Assembly: GCA_020720905.1 (NCBI GenBank)
Contig: DYNT01000017.1
Location: 1-14,646, forward strand
Source of the DNA: Micavibrio aeruginosavorus
GTDB lineage: Bacteria; Pseudomonadota; Alphaproteobacteria; UBA9219
Reading direction: 5' to 3'
DNA length: 14,646 nucleotides
Position 1 is the stretch's first letter; every line of letters begins with the position of its first letter. The notes below the pieces were generated by a model. It saw nothing but the letters and a program-made list of their open reading frames with translations. It was not told the DNA's origin and made no database searches. Positions 7,270 to 14,499 of this stretch are shown here, piece after piece. The position numbers were made by a program, and so were the translations under genes.

Positions 7270-7300
7270 CAAATGGGATCCCCGCCTTCGCGGGGATAAC
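7270..7300. repeat. GGGATCCCCGC palindromic repeat, direct copy with T-run on plus strand
   Basis: ATCCCCGC (7278-7285) and GCGGGGAT (7290-7297) form a perfect 8-bp stem around CTTC. The plus strand continues with AACAG and nine T (7303-7311), the shape of an intrinsic terminator antisense to the operon. The left flank AAAGAAACCAAATGGG resembles the flank of the copy at 1047. Confidence 0.8.
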
Positions 7301-7378
7301 AGTTTTTTTTTGCGGCAAAGAATGGAACAAAAACGATCTAATTCACCGTTTTTTTTCGTGCTCAACCGCTATTTCCGT

Positions 7379-7412
7379 CTCGTCATCCCCGCGAAGGCGG
7401 GGATCCCATTTT
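7379..7412. repeat. GGGATCCCCGC palindromic repeat, inverted copy
   Basis: ATCCCCGC (7385-7392), loop GAAG, GCGGGGAT (7397-7404). Its reverse complement matches the copy at 7270-7300 at nearly every base from AAATGGG to the end, so the two form an inverted pair about 80 nt apart. The pair could fold into two separate hairpins or one long stem. Confidence 0.8.
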
Positions 7413-7473
7413 CTTGTTTTCTTTTGTTTGTTTGCCAAAAAACCAATTCTTGTTTTTTTGTTTTGTCATGGTG

Positions 7474-8907
7474 TTAGCTCGCCGCCCGCATTATTGGATT
7501 GGGTGAAGCCGTCAGGGCGCTGAGCGCCGCGACGATGATTTCCATATGCATGCTGTGCGATCCTTTGACCATTACGGCATCGCCAGCATGAACCGCTGCC
7601 GCGACAAGCGGCGCAAGTGTGGCGCTGTTCTCTGCCCAGCCGCCGCGCATGGCGTCTGGGAGGGTGTCGAACAAATGCGCCATCATCTCGCCACAGCAAA
7701 AGACGGTATCGATCCTGTTTTCAAGGAGCGAGGCCATCAGATCGCGATGAAGCTCACTGGATGTTGCGCCCAGTTCTTTCATGTCGCCCAACACGGCGAT
7801 GCGGCGGCCTTGCCCCGTGACAGGCGTTTGCCCCAGAGCATTATTTGCGGCGTGGGTTGAGGCGGGGCTGGCGTTAAAGCTTTCATCAATAAGCGTGAAG
7901 GCCTCTAGGCCAGTAAGGGAAACTTTTTGGCGTGTGCCGCGTCCTTGCGGTGGGCGATAGCCTGCCAGCGCTTCAGCGCAGGTGACCATGTCGGCATCAA
8001 GCGCCGCGCACGACAAAAGACAGCCAAGAGCGTTAAAGGCCAAATGCATACCTGGCGTGCCAACGCGATAGGTTATTTTTTGATCCAGAATGATGGCCTC
8101 AACCGTTGTGCCTTCGCTGTCTGGAACAAAGGACAGAAGCCGCGCATCGCTTTTGGAATCTTGGCCAAAGCTTAGAATCTGGCGAAGGCCTTGCGTGCGG
8201 GCGGCGGCAAGCAGTCGTCCGAAATAGGCGTTATCGCGGTTCAAAACGGCGATGCCGCTAGGCTCCATGCCTAAAAAGATTTCTGCTTTCGCATCGGCAA
8301 TCGCTTCGACGGACGCAAAGTGTTCTAGGTGGACGGCTTCGATGGTGGTGATGAGGGCAAGGTGAGGCTTCACGTCGCGTGTCAATGCCGCAAGCTCGCC
8401 CTCATGGTTCATGCCAAGCTCAACAATGCCGTACTTGGCCGAAGCAGGAAGACGCGCCAGCGTCAAGGGAACGCCCCAGTGATTATTCAAACTGCCTTCG
8501 TTGGCATAGGTATCATCGACAGCGCCCAGCATGAGGCGCAGTTGTTCCTTGCTGCTGGTTTTACCGACCGAGCCTGTGACCGCCACAATTTTGGTCTGTG
8601 AGCGGCAGCGCCCCACGCGTCCCAAATCTTGCAGCGCGGTAAGGGTGTCTTCAACGAAAAGAAGCGGCGCATCAGGGGCAACTTGGGGCGGTTGGTGGGC
8701 GACGATGGCCGCCGCCGCGCCGCGTTCCATGGCCGTGTGGACATAGGCGTGCCCGTCATAGGAATCCCCTTTGATCGCCACGAACACATCACCTTTTTGC
8801 AAGGTGCGGCTATCGATGCTGACGCCGCCCGCGATCCAGTCTTGCGTGTGCAAACTTTGACCGCGTACCGCGCATAAAACTTCTTCGGCTGTCCAAGAAA
8901 CGTTCAT
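7474..8907 (-). CDS. murF: UDP-MurNAc-tripeptide--D-Ala-D-Ala ligase MurF
   Basis: MurF adds the D-Ala-D-Ala dipeptide to UDP-MurNAc-tripeptide with ATP, the last cytoplasmic step before MraY. The 477-residue protein has an N-terminal substrate domain (GGVSIDSRTLQKGDVFVAIK, 27-46), the ATP-binding loop TGSVGKTSSK (111-120), NNHWGVPLTLARL (141-153), ELGMNHEGE (163-171), and a C-terminal domain with DESFNASPAS, AVLGDMKELG and MVKGSHSMHME. The start ATG (8907) overlaps the murE stop in an ATGA, a classic arrangement for translational coupling. It is followed not by mraY directly but by a repeat-filled spacer. Confidence 0.97.
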   Translation of the reverse strand: MNVSWTAEEVLCAVRGQSLHTQDWIAGGVSIDSRTLQKGDVFVAIKGDSYDGHAYVHTAMERGAAAAIVAHQPPQVAPDAPLLFVEDTLTALQDLGRVGRCRSQTKIVAVTGSVGKTSSKEQLRLMLGAVDDTYANEGSLNNHWGVPLTLARLPASAKYGIVELGMNHEGELAALTRDVKPHLALITTIEAVHLEHFASVEAIADAKAEIFLGMEPSGIAVLNRDNAYFGRLLAAARTQGLRQILSFGQDSKSDARLLSFVPDSEGTTVEAIILDQKITYRVGTPGMHLAFNALGCLLSCAALDADMVTCAEALAGYRPPQGRGTRQKVSLTGLEAFTLIDESFNASPASTHAANNALGQTPVTGQGRRIAVLGDMKELGATSSELHRDLMASLLENRIDTVFCCGEMMAHLFDTLPDAMRGGWAENSATLAPLVAAAVHAGDAVMVKGSHSMHMEIIVAALSALTASPNPIMRAAS

Positions 8908-10382
8908 AACCCGCTTAAAACCTTTCGTGCTTCGTCGGCATCGTTAAAGGGAAGCACGTGATCACCGACAATCTGGCCTTCCTCATGCCCTTTTCCAGCG
9001 ATAACCAAGACATCGCCTTCTTTCAATGATTCGATTCCCGCCCTGATCGCTTCGGCGCGGTTGCCTATCTCCCTTAACTGCTGGCTTGGCACGCAGGCGG
9101 CCAGAATCTCTTGCCGGATGGCAGCGGCTTTTTCATGGCGAGGGTTGTCATCGGTGACGATCACATCATCGGCCAGACGCTCCGCGATGCTGCCCATCAA
9201 CGGGCGCTTTCCTTTGTCGCGATTGCCGCCGCAGCCAAAAACAACGCGCAGCTTGGCGTTGTTACCATGAGCCGTAACATGGGGGCGTAGGGCTGTCAGG
9301 ACATTTTCTAAAGCGGCGGGCTTATGAGCGTAATCGACAAAGACCACGCCGCCCGAAGGGGCTCTGCCGATCTTCTCAAGGCGGCCTGCAACGCCCGCCA
9401 ATTTCTCCATGGCTTGCACCATGGCTTCCGGTTCCTCGCCGCTGGCAATCGCAAGGGTCAAGGCGCACAGGCTGTTCCATATTTGAAACTCACCAATCAG
9501 GGGGAGGGTGATTTCATAAGGCTTGCCCAAAAGCTCAAAGCGCAAGCGCTGTCCTCCCGCTTCTGGCGCATTAGCTTTAAGAAGAAGATGGCACCCGCTT
9601 CGCCCAAAGCACATGACGTTGATGCTGCGCGTTTCGCAAGCGGCCTTCACATCGGCGAATTCAGACACGTCGGCGTTAAGGACAGCCGTGCCGCTGTCCG
9701 CCAGCAGCGTTGTGAACAGGCGCAGCTTTGCCGCGAAGTAGGCGTCCATCGTTTTGTGATAGTCCAGATGATCGCGTGATAGGTTGGTGAAGGCTGCCAG
9801 CGAAATCTTGACGTGATCCAGACGGTTCAGCTCAATCCCGTGGCTAGAGGCTTCCATCGCCACATGGGTCACGCCTTGCGCGGCGATGGCATCCAGTGTT
9901 TTGTGCAGCGTGATGGGATCGGGCGTGGTGAGAGAGCCATAGCATTTGGTTTGTGACGCTATTAATCCTAGCGTGCCAAGGCTGGCGGCTTGCTTGCCGC
10001 CTTGCGTCCATAGATCGCGTGTGAATTGCACGGTTGAGGTTTTGCCGCTGGTTCCAGTCACGGCAGCAATCATGGAGGGCTGGCGCGGATAGAATGTGGC
10101 CGCGATGGATGTCAGCGCGGCGCGGGCGTTGGGCACAGTGATAGAAGAAATACCCTGTGGCAATGAATCGATCGCAGAGCTTTCTTCCAGCAGAACGGCG
10201 ACCGCGCCTTGGGTCACCGCGTCTTGGATAAAGGCGCGGCCATCGGCGGCTAACCCTGAAACGGCGATGAAAAGAGAACCTTGTTCAACGGTGCGCGAGT
10301 CCGCGCTGATGCCACTGATATCGATATCAGAGCCTTGTAGCTTGGCATCCTTAATGGGCGCGATTAGATTCGACAGCCGCAT
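8904..10382 (-). CDS. murE: UDP-MurNAc-L-Ala-D-Glu--meso-diaminopimelate ligase MurE
   Basis: MurE adds the third stem-peptide residue. The DNPR motif (412-415) is the known signature for meso-diaminopimelate, so the cell wall is predicted to be of the DAP type. Other features are SADSRTVEQGSLFIA in the N-terminal domain (27-41), the ATP loop TGTSGKTST (109-117), TTPDP (152-156), MEASSHGIELNR (176-187), NLSRDHLDYHK (200-210) and the lysine expected to be carbamylated in AAKLRLF (K219). I chose the ATG at 10382 (492 residues) because family members begin MRLSNLI-like; ATGs at 10388 and 10397 and a TTG at 10403 are in frame and cannot be excluded. The chosen start overlaps ftsI by 32 nt, and the stop overlaps murF by an ATGA. 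Confidence 0.96.
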   Translation of the reverse strand: MRLSNLIAPIKDAKLQGSDIDISGISADSRTVEQGSLFIAVSGLAADGRAFIQDAVTQGAVAVLLEESSAIDSLPQGISSITVPNARAALTSIAATFYPRQPSMIAAVTGTSGKTSTVQFTRDLWTQGGKQAASLGTLGLIASQTKCYGSLTTPDPITLHKTLDAIAAQGVTHVAMEASSHGIELNRLDHVKISLAAFTNLSRDHLDYHKTMDAYFAAKLRLFTTLLADSGTAVLNADVSEFADVKAACETRSINVMCFGRSGCHLLLKANAPEAGGQRLRFELLGKPYEITLPLIGEFQIWNSLCALTLAIASGEEPEAMVQAMEKLAGVAGRLEKIGRAPSGGVVFVDYAHKPAALENVLTALRPHVTAHGNNAKLRVVFGCGGNRDKGKRPLMGSIAERLADDVIVTDDNPRHEKAAAIRQEILAACVPSQQLREIGNRAEAIRAGIESLKEGDVLVIAGKGHEEGQIVGDHVLPFNDADEARKVLSGL

Positions 10383-12198
10383 AATCATCCGCTTCATCGT
10401 CAAGGTTAAGGCTTTCTAGTACATCCGATCCCAAGGGGCGCAGAACTTGTCTTTCCGTAGATGCGATGACATCGGCATCAACAGGGGGCATGTCCAGCAA
10501 GGGGCCAATTTGACTCACGACATTACCGACCACGGGCGCAGCCGTCCAGCCGCCTGTTGCAAAGCCATAAGTTTTCGCGTTGCCTTTGGGGTCATCCAAA
10601 AGGGTAAACACGATATAGCGCGGGGAAGAAGCTGGAAAAACGCCTAAAAACGACGACATGCGAGCATTTTGGTTGTAGTGTTTTCCTGTAATTTTATCGG
10701 CTGTGCCTGTCTTGCCGCCGACCAGATAACCGGCGACTTCAGCCTTTTTGGCCGTGCCATGTTTGACGACAAGGCGCATCAAGGCGCGCATTTGTGCCGA
10801 CGTTTTTTCGGAAATCACGCGAACCGCCCCGTTTTCTTGCGTGATTTTATCGGTGGCGCCTTTGATCAGGGTCGGGCGCACCAAAAGGCCGCCGTTTAGC
10901 AAAGACGCAGCAGCCGAGCAAAGCTGCACCGCATTGACAGCAAGGCCGTGGCCAAAGGCTATCGTCATGGTGGCGGTATCGCGCCAGTTGGCGGCGGAGG
11001 GAACCAGCGGTGCGCCGACTTCTGGCAATTCCAAAGTCGTTTTGCTGGTCAAGCCAAGGCGACTAAGGAAGGCGCGTTGTTGCGTTGTTCCAACCTTGCT
11101 GGCCATCCGCGCTGAGCCGATGTTGGAGGACTCCATAAAAATCTCGGCAACATTCATCCAGTGCTTGGCTGGATGAAAATCGCGGATGGTTTTGTTACCG
11201 ACCACGATGGGCTGCGTCGTGTCAAAGCGCTCGCCCACTTTGATGAGGCCGGAATCAAGCGCCATGGCTGTGTTGAAGCTTTTAAAGGTTGATCCCATTT
11301 CATAAACGCCCAGCGTTGCGCGGTTAAACTTGGAATCGTCGCTGGCCGCGCCCGCGTTTTGGGGGTTGAAGTCGGGCAGGGAAACCAGCGCCAGAATCTC
11401 GCCGTTGTTCACATCCATAATAATCCCCGCGCCGCCGATCGCTTTATAGGTGTCGATGGCTTGTGAAAGTTCACGATGCAGGATCGTTTGGAGGCGAATA
11501 TCCAATGTTGTGGCCAGTGGCTCGTCTTGCGTTTGAAGGCGCGTGTTCTGGCTTTTTTCCAGTCCTGCGATTCCTTCGTTATCCGTGTCTGTATAACCAA
11601 GAACATGGGCCGTGACAGCGCCTGCGGGATAGATGCGGCTTTCGTCAGGGGTGAACTCTAGCCCCGCGATTCCCATTTTGTTGATTTCATAATACTGGCG
11701 CGGAGTCAGATGCCGCCACAGGGTGATGAAGCGTTTGGCTGTTTTGATTTCTTGTGTCACCGCCGCGACGTTTAACGTCGGCAAGACGGTTTGAAGTTTC
11801 TTGGCCGCCTCATGGGCGTCAAGGATTTTACGCGCATCGGCCATCAGCATCATGGTGGGCAGCGATGTTGCCAGAATCGTTCCATTACGATCAATCATGT
11901 CTGAGCGCGCTGTGACGGACTCTGTTCCCGATGCAGCGTGAAGGGGTTGGGCTTCTGCCGTTTCGTGCCCCATGCTTAAAAGAGCCAAACGACCAGAGAC
12001 AAGGGCGAAGAAAAGGAAAAAGGATAAAAAGACGAGGCCAAGACGGGCAGAGGCCAAGGTGAGCGCGTATTCAGAAGGTGAAGAGGGAACCCGCGCGCGC
12101 GTTGTTTCTGTGCGTGCCTTCAATCCGCTGAACAAACCCGGAAGGGATGGTTGGCTTGTGCTAGAGCGGCGGCGACCATGCTCGCGCCACGATTTCAT
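10351..12198 (-). CDS. ftsI: Septal peptidoglycan transpeptidase FtsI (PBP3)
   Basis: FtsI cross-links septal peptidoglycan in the periplasm and partners with FtsW. The 615-residue class B penicillin-binding protein has a basic cytoplasmic tail of about 48 residues, one membrane anchor (about 50-75), a dimerisation/pedestal domain (about 95-230), and a transpeptidase domain with the three active-site motifs: STFK (303-306, catalytic S303), SSN (357-359) and KTG (496-498). GYTDTDNEGIAGLE (201-214) is also typical of the family. There is no PASTA domain. After the domain a short acidic tail (LNLDDEADDY) follows, whose coding region overlaps the murE start. The ATG at 12198 shares an ATGA with the ftsL stop. 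Confidence 0.98.
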   Translation of the reverse strand: MKSWREHGRRRSSTSQPSLPGLFSGLKARTETTRARVPSSPSEYALTLASARLGLVFLSFFLFFALVSGRLALLSMGHETAEAQPLHAASGTESVTARSDMIDRNGTILATSLPTMMLMADARKILDAHEAAKKLQTVLPTLNVAAVTQEIKTAKRFITLWRHLTPRQYYEINKMGIAGLEFTPDESRIYPAGAVTAHVLGYTDTDNEGIAGLEKSQNTRLQTQDEPLATTLDIRLQTILHRELSQAIDTYKAIGGAGIIMDVNNGEILALVSLPDFNPQNAGAASDDSKFNRATLGVYEMGSTFKSFNTAMALDSGLIKVGERFDTTQPIVVGNKTIRDFHPAKHWMNVAEIFMESSNIGSARMASKVGTTQQRAFLSRLGLTSKTTLELPEVGAPLVPSAANWRDTATMTIAFGHGLAVNAVQLCSAAASLLNGGLLVRPTLIKGATDKITQENGAVRVISEKTSAQMRALMRLVVKHGTAKKAEVAGYLVGGKTGTADKITGKHYNQNARMSSFLGVFPASSPRYIVFTLLDDPKGNAKTYGFATGGWTAAPVVGNVVSQIGPLLDMPPVDADVIASTERQVLRPLGSDVLESLNLDDEADDYAAVESNRAH

Positions 12199-12719
12199 GG
12201 CTCATTGCCGGAATTGGCCAGTGTGTACGTTTGGGTCTTGGGCCAAGGAAGCCCTTCCGTTTCCTGTGCCAAAGGCTCCGCGCTTGCCGTCTTTTGAATG
12301 ATCATGCGTGTGTTCAAGCGATTTTTTTCATCGCTTGTCGCCTTGGGATTATGCGCCGCAGGATGCTGTTTGTTTAACGGCGCGAGGCTGTCAGGCGACG
12401 TTATAGACGCTGTTTTAAGGGGTCTTTCATCATGGGTTGGTAAAAGGGCAGCCATTTTGCTCAAGGGCGCGATTTGCGAGGGTGTTGTGGGTTGCAGCGC
12501 AAGATATTTGCGAGCCGCTCCTTCAAGACGCATTGGGTTGGCCAGAAAAACCCACTCGGCTTTAAGAACGTGCAACGAACGTTGCTCCGCCTTGATCTGC
12601 GCATTGATGGCTTTCAGGTGGCGCGTGTTGTGTTCCACCTGATAGCTGGTGTGATAAAGGCCTAAGCTGACGAAGAGGGTCAGCGAGAACCAGAAAAGAA
12701 TGGTCGAGGCGCGTGTCAT
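12195..12719 (-). CDS. ftsL: Cell division protein FtsL, with long C-terminal tail
   Basis: FtsL is a small bitopic divisome protein that, with FtsB and FtsQ, activates FtsWI. The 174-residue product has a short cytoplasmic N-terminus, one membrane helix (about 6-24), and a periplasmic heptad-like helix (about 26-55) leading into EWVFLANPMRLEGAARKYLA (55-74), the pattern seen in alphaproteobacterial FtsL. Beyond about residue 90 comes an extended polar tail of some 80 residues, rich in P, A, T, S and N, which is longer than I expect for the family. Position between rsmH and ftsI supports the call more than sequence does, because FtsL is poorly conserved. Both ends overlap neighbours through ATGA (rsmH stop/ftsL start and ftsL stop/ftsI start). 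Confidence 0.92.
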   Translation of the reverse strand: MTRASTILFWFSLTLFVSLGLYHTSYQVEHNTRHLKAINAQIKAEQRSLHVLKAEWVFLANPMRLEGAARKYLALQPTTPSQIAPLSKMAALLPTHDERPLKTASITSPDSLAPLNKQHPAAHNPKATSDEKNRLNTRMIIQKTASAEPLAQETEGLPWPKTQTYTLANSGNEP

Positions 12720-13675
12720 GCGGCGGTCTCCGTTGGGATCGATAAGGTCATTTTTTCAGCAATCCGCAACCGTGCGGAACGCGACCTTGGATTCGCGTCG
12801 ATCTCGGTTGGGGATGGTACTTGTGGTTTGCGTGTTATCAAGAGGAAAGAGGGCTTGACTTGTTTTTCGTTGACGGGTTCGTGGCGCGAGGCGCGGGGCG
12901 CAGATTCGCTTCGCGTACGCATAAACTCTTTGACGCAGCGATCTTCCAGTGAATGGAAAGACACAACGACCAGCCGTCCCTGTGGTCTTAAAAGTTGTTC
13001 GGCGGCGGCAAGGCCGCGCTCTAATTCGCCCATTTCATCATTGACGGCGATACGCAGCGCTTGAAACGTGCGCGTAGCGGGATCAACGCCGTCTTTGGAA
13101 CGCGGCACGACATCGCGCACCAGCGCCGCCAGCTGTGTGGTGCGGGTGATGGGTTTTTCTTTGCGAGCCTCAACAATGCGTTTGGCCACGCGGCGCGAGA
13201 AACGCTCATCGCCATAGGTGTAAATGATGGTGGCCAGCTCGCTTTCGCTGGTTTCATTGACCAGATCGGCGGCGCTTTGGCCTGTTTGGCTCATCCGCAT
13301 ATCAAGGGGCCCATCGGCCTGAAAAGAAAAGCCGCGCTCCGCTTCGTCCAATTGAGGCGAGGAAACGCCCAGATCCAACGTCACGCCATCCACGGCCAAG
13401 ATATTGCGCGCCGCCAGCATGTCTTTCATCGCGCCGAACGTGCCTTGCAAAAGCGTCAGGCGCGGCGCAAAGGCGGCCACCATGTCCTGCCCCGCTGCAA
13501 TGGCATCAGGGTCGCGGTCAATGCCGATGACGTTCATCTTGGCGTGGTTAAGAAGTGCGCGGCTATAGCCGCCACGGCCAAACGTGCCATCGATATAAAT
13601 TCCGCCATCGCGCAGCGCGAGAGCCTCCACAACTTCGCTTAGCATTACGGGAACATGGGGTTGCGGCGCTGTCAT
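12716..13675 (-). CDS. rsmH: 16S rRNA (cytosine(1402)-N(4))-methyltransferase RsmH
   Basis: RsmH (MraW) methylates N4 of C1402 in the decoding centre of 16S rRNA using S-adenosylmethionine. The 319-residue protein carries HVPVMLSEVVEAL (7-19), the SAM-binding DGTFGRGGYS (29-38), GIDRDPDA (51-58), DLGVSSPQLDEAERGFSF (101-118), DGPLDMRM (121-128), the inserted helical domain, RTFQALRIAVNDE near residue 210, and VVVSFHSLEDRCVKEF in the C-terminal part. Length is standard. The gene begins 3 nt after the mraZ stop and ends in an ATGA shared with ftsL, so these genes are surely one transcript. It is a usual dcw member although its role is in translation. Confidence 0.98.
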   Translation of the reverse strand: MTAPQPHVPVMLSEVVEALALRDGGIYIDGTFGRGGYSRALLNHAKMNVIGIDRDPDAIAAGQDMVAAFAPRLTLLQGTFGAMKDMLAARNILAVDGVTLDLGVSSPQLDEAERGFSFQADGPLDMRMSQTGQSAADLVNETSESELATIIYTYGDERFSRRVAKRIVEARKEKPITRTTQLAALVRDVVPRSKDGVDPATRTFQALRIAVNDEMGELERGLAAAEQLLRPQGRLVVVSFHSLEDRCVKEFMRTRSESAPRASRHEPVNEKQVKPSFLLITRKPQVPSPTEIDANPRSRSARLRIAEKMTLSIPTETAA

Positions 13676-13678
13676 GAA

Positions 13679-14158
13679 TTAAACGCTCCCTTCCATTTTT
13701 AGGGAAGCGGCGGCGATGATTTTGCTGAGCGACAAATCTTTGGCTCTTGCGGCGCTGCGCGTGGCCGCATCGTGCGCGGCAAACTTTTCAGGGTTCCAAA
13801 GCTGAAAGGTTTTGCGGCGGCCAACAAAAACAATCTCGTCCGTGATGCCTACGGCCTCGGTCAGCGAGGGGGGCAGGGACACGCGCCCCTCGCCATCAAA
13901 GGCAACTTGCTGTGAGCCGCCGAAGATGGTGGTTTCGATCAGCTCATAGGCTTCGGGCGGCAAGTCGAGTTTTTCAAGGCTCTGGCTGAGCAGCTCAAGG
14001 TGCGCGATAGAGCAGCCATCCAGAGCATCATATTGCAAGGAGCGGAAGACAACGATGCCCGTCGCATCGGGGCCTAAAACAGAGCGGAAGGAGGCCGGAA
14101 CCGACACGCGTCCCTTCTTGTCAACCCTATTGACAAAACTGGAAAGAAACACGGCCAT
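13679..14158 (-). CDS. mraZ: Transcriptional regulator MraZ
   Basis: MraZ is the conserved first gene of dcw clusters, a ring-forming DNA-binding protein that in Escherichia coli represses its own operon by binding TGGGN repeats. The 159-residue product has two SpoVT/AbrB-like halves, each with a D-x2-GR motif: DKKGRVSVP (13-21) and DGEGRVSLP (88-96), with FVNRVD at 8-13 and a C-terminal helical part. Length is slightly above the family's usual 140-150. A GAGG lies 6 nt before the ATG at 14158, and a ladder of TGGG repeats lies 73-118 nt upstream, which is the expected self-regulatory arrangement. It is the first gene of the run seen here. Confidence 0.97.
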   Translation of the reverse strand: MAVFLSSFVNRVDKKGRVSVPASFRSVLGPDATGIVVFRSLQYDALDGCSIAHLELLSQSLEKLDLPPEAYELIETTIFGGSQQVAFDGEGRVSLPPSLTEAVGITDEIVFVGRRKTFQLWNPEKFAAHDAATRSAARAKDLSLSKIIAAASLKMEGSV

Positions 14159-14230
14159 AAAAAGCCTCTACAATCAAAAGGTTATGCTGTCTTTTGCGCT
14201 GCGCACCACCGCAACGCACAAAACAGTATG

Positions 14231-14276
14231 TTTGGGTATATATGGGATAGCATGGGTCGCCATGGGAAATCAAGGG
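14231..14276 (+). promoter_or_regulatory. Candidate MraZ operator: five 10-bp repeats
   Basis: Five hexamers stand exactly 10 nt apart on the plus strand: TTTGGG (14231), TATGGG (14241), CATGGG (14251), CATGGG (14261) and CAAGGG (14271). Four contain TGGG; the fifth has AGGG. TGGGN repeats separated by 5 nt (that is, a 10-nt period) are the published MraZ binding site of E. coli, and this ladder lies just upstream of mraZ. The repeats read on the strand opposite to the gene. The weak TTGATT/TATCCC promoter candidate lies within the ladder, which would suit repression. Confidence 0.85.
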
Positions 14277-14394
14277 ATTATGTGATAAAAATGTATTAAT
14301 TCTGTGAAAAAAATAGTTACCAAAAGGGAGGAGCCAAGGATTGATTCCCATTAGTTTGCCTTGATGAAGTAAACAAAGAGTGAACTGCCAATTT

Positions 14395-14409
14395 GTTCTT
14401 TGTTTGTTC
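14395..14409. promoter_or_regulatory. Candidate LexA (SOS) box, GTTC-N7-GTTC
   Basis: The plus strand reads GTTCTTTGTTTGTTC, an exact match to the GTTC-N7-GTTC direct repeat known as the LexA box of Alphaproteobacteria, with the T-rich spacer typical of such sites. A degenerate third half-site GTGG follows after another 7 nt (14417-14420). It lies 237 nt upstream of the mraZ start. Which promoter it would control is not clear; no plus-strand gene starts nearby. Confidence 0.5.
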
Positions 14410-14499
14410 TTGTTTTGTGGTTGGCCTTGTGCGTGGAAAAGAGCGTGCGGTTTGCCCCTTCTTTCCGCCCGTTTTGAGTCTCTAAAAAAGCCTTTAGAA

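Larger units (their letters stand above)
7172..7473. other. murF-mraY intergenic gap without a gene
   Basis: This 302-nt A/T-rich spacer contains two inverted copies of the GGGATCCCCGC repeat (7270-7300, 7379-7412) and a short partial arm CGTCATTCCGG (7202-7212). Several T-runs occur on the plus strand. No coding frame with protein-like content and no clear minus-strand promoter for mraY was seen. In most related clusters murF and mraY are close together, so the spacer looks like an insertion. Confidence 0.7.
14159..14499 (-). other. mraZ leader and promoter region, no gene
   Basis: This 341-nt region has no convincing gene. It holds the mraZ ribosome site (GAGG, complement at 14165-14168), the TGGG ladder (14231-14276), an A/T-rich block (14277-14315), and a GTTC-N7-GTTC site (14395-14409). 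GANTC sites fall at 14343-14347 and 14476-14480, with one at 14497-14501 crossing its right border. A clean -35/-10 pair was not found. Candidates on the minus strand are TTGATT (14268-14273) with TATCCC 18 nt on (14244-14249), inside the ladder, and CATAAT (14277-14282), a five-of-six -10 match at its upstream edge but without a good -35. Confidence 0.6.

Noticed and set aside
13061..13642. 193-codon plus-strand open frame
   Set aside because: It is antisense to rsmH and shows no recognisable domain; G+C-rich coding DNA often leaves such open complements.
14374..14399. Promoter formed by TTGGCA on the minus strand next to the LexA-type box
   Set aside because: The hexamer is a good -35 match, but no acceptable -10 stands 16-18 nt after it.
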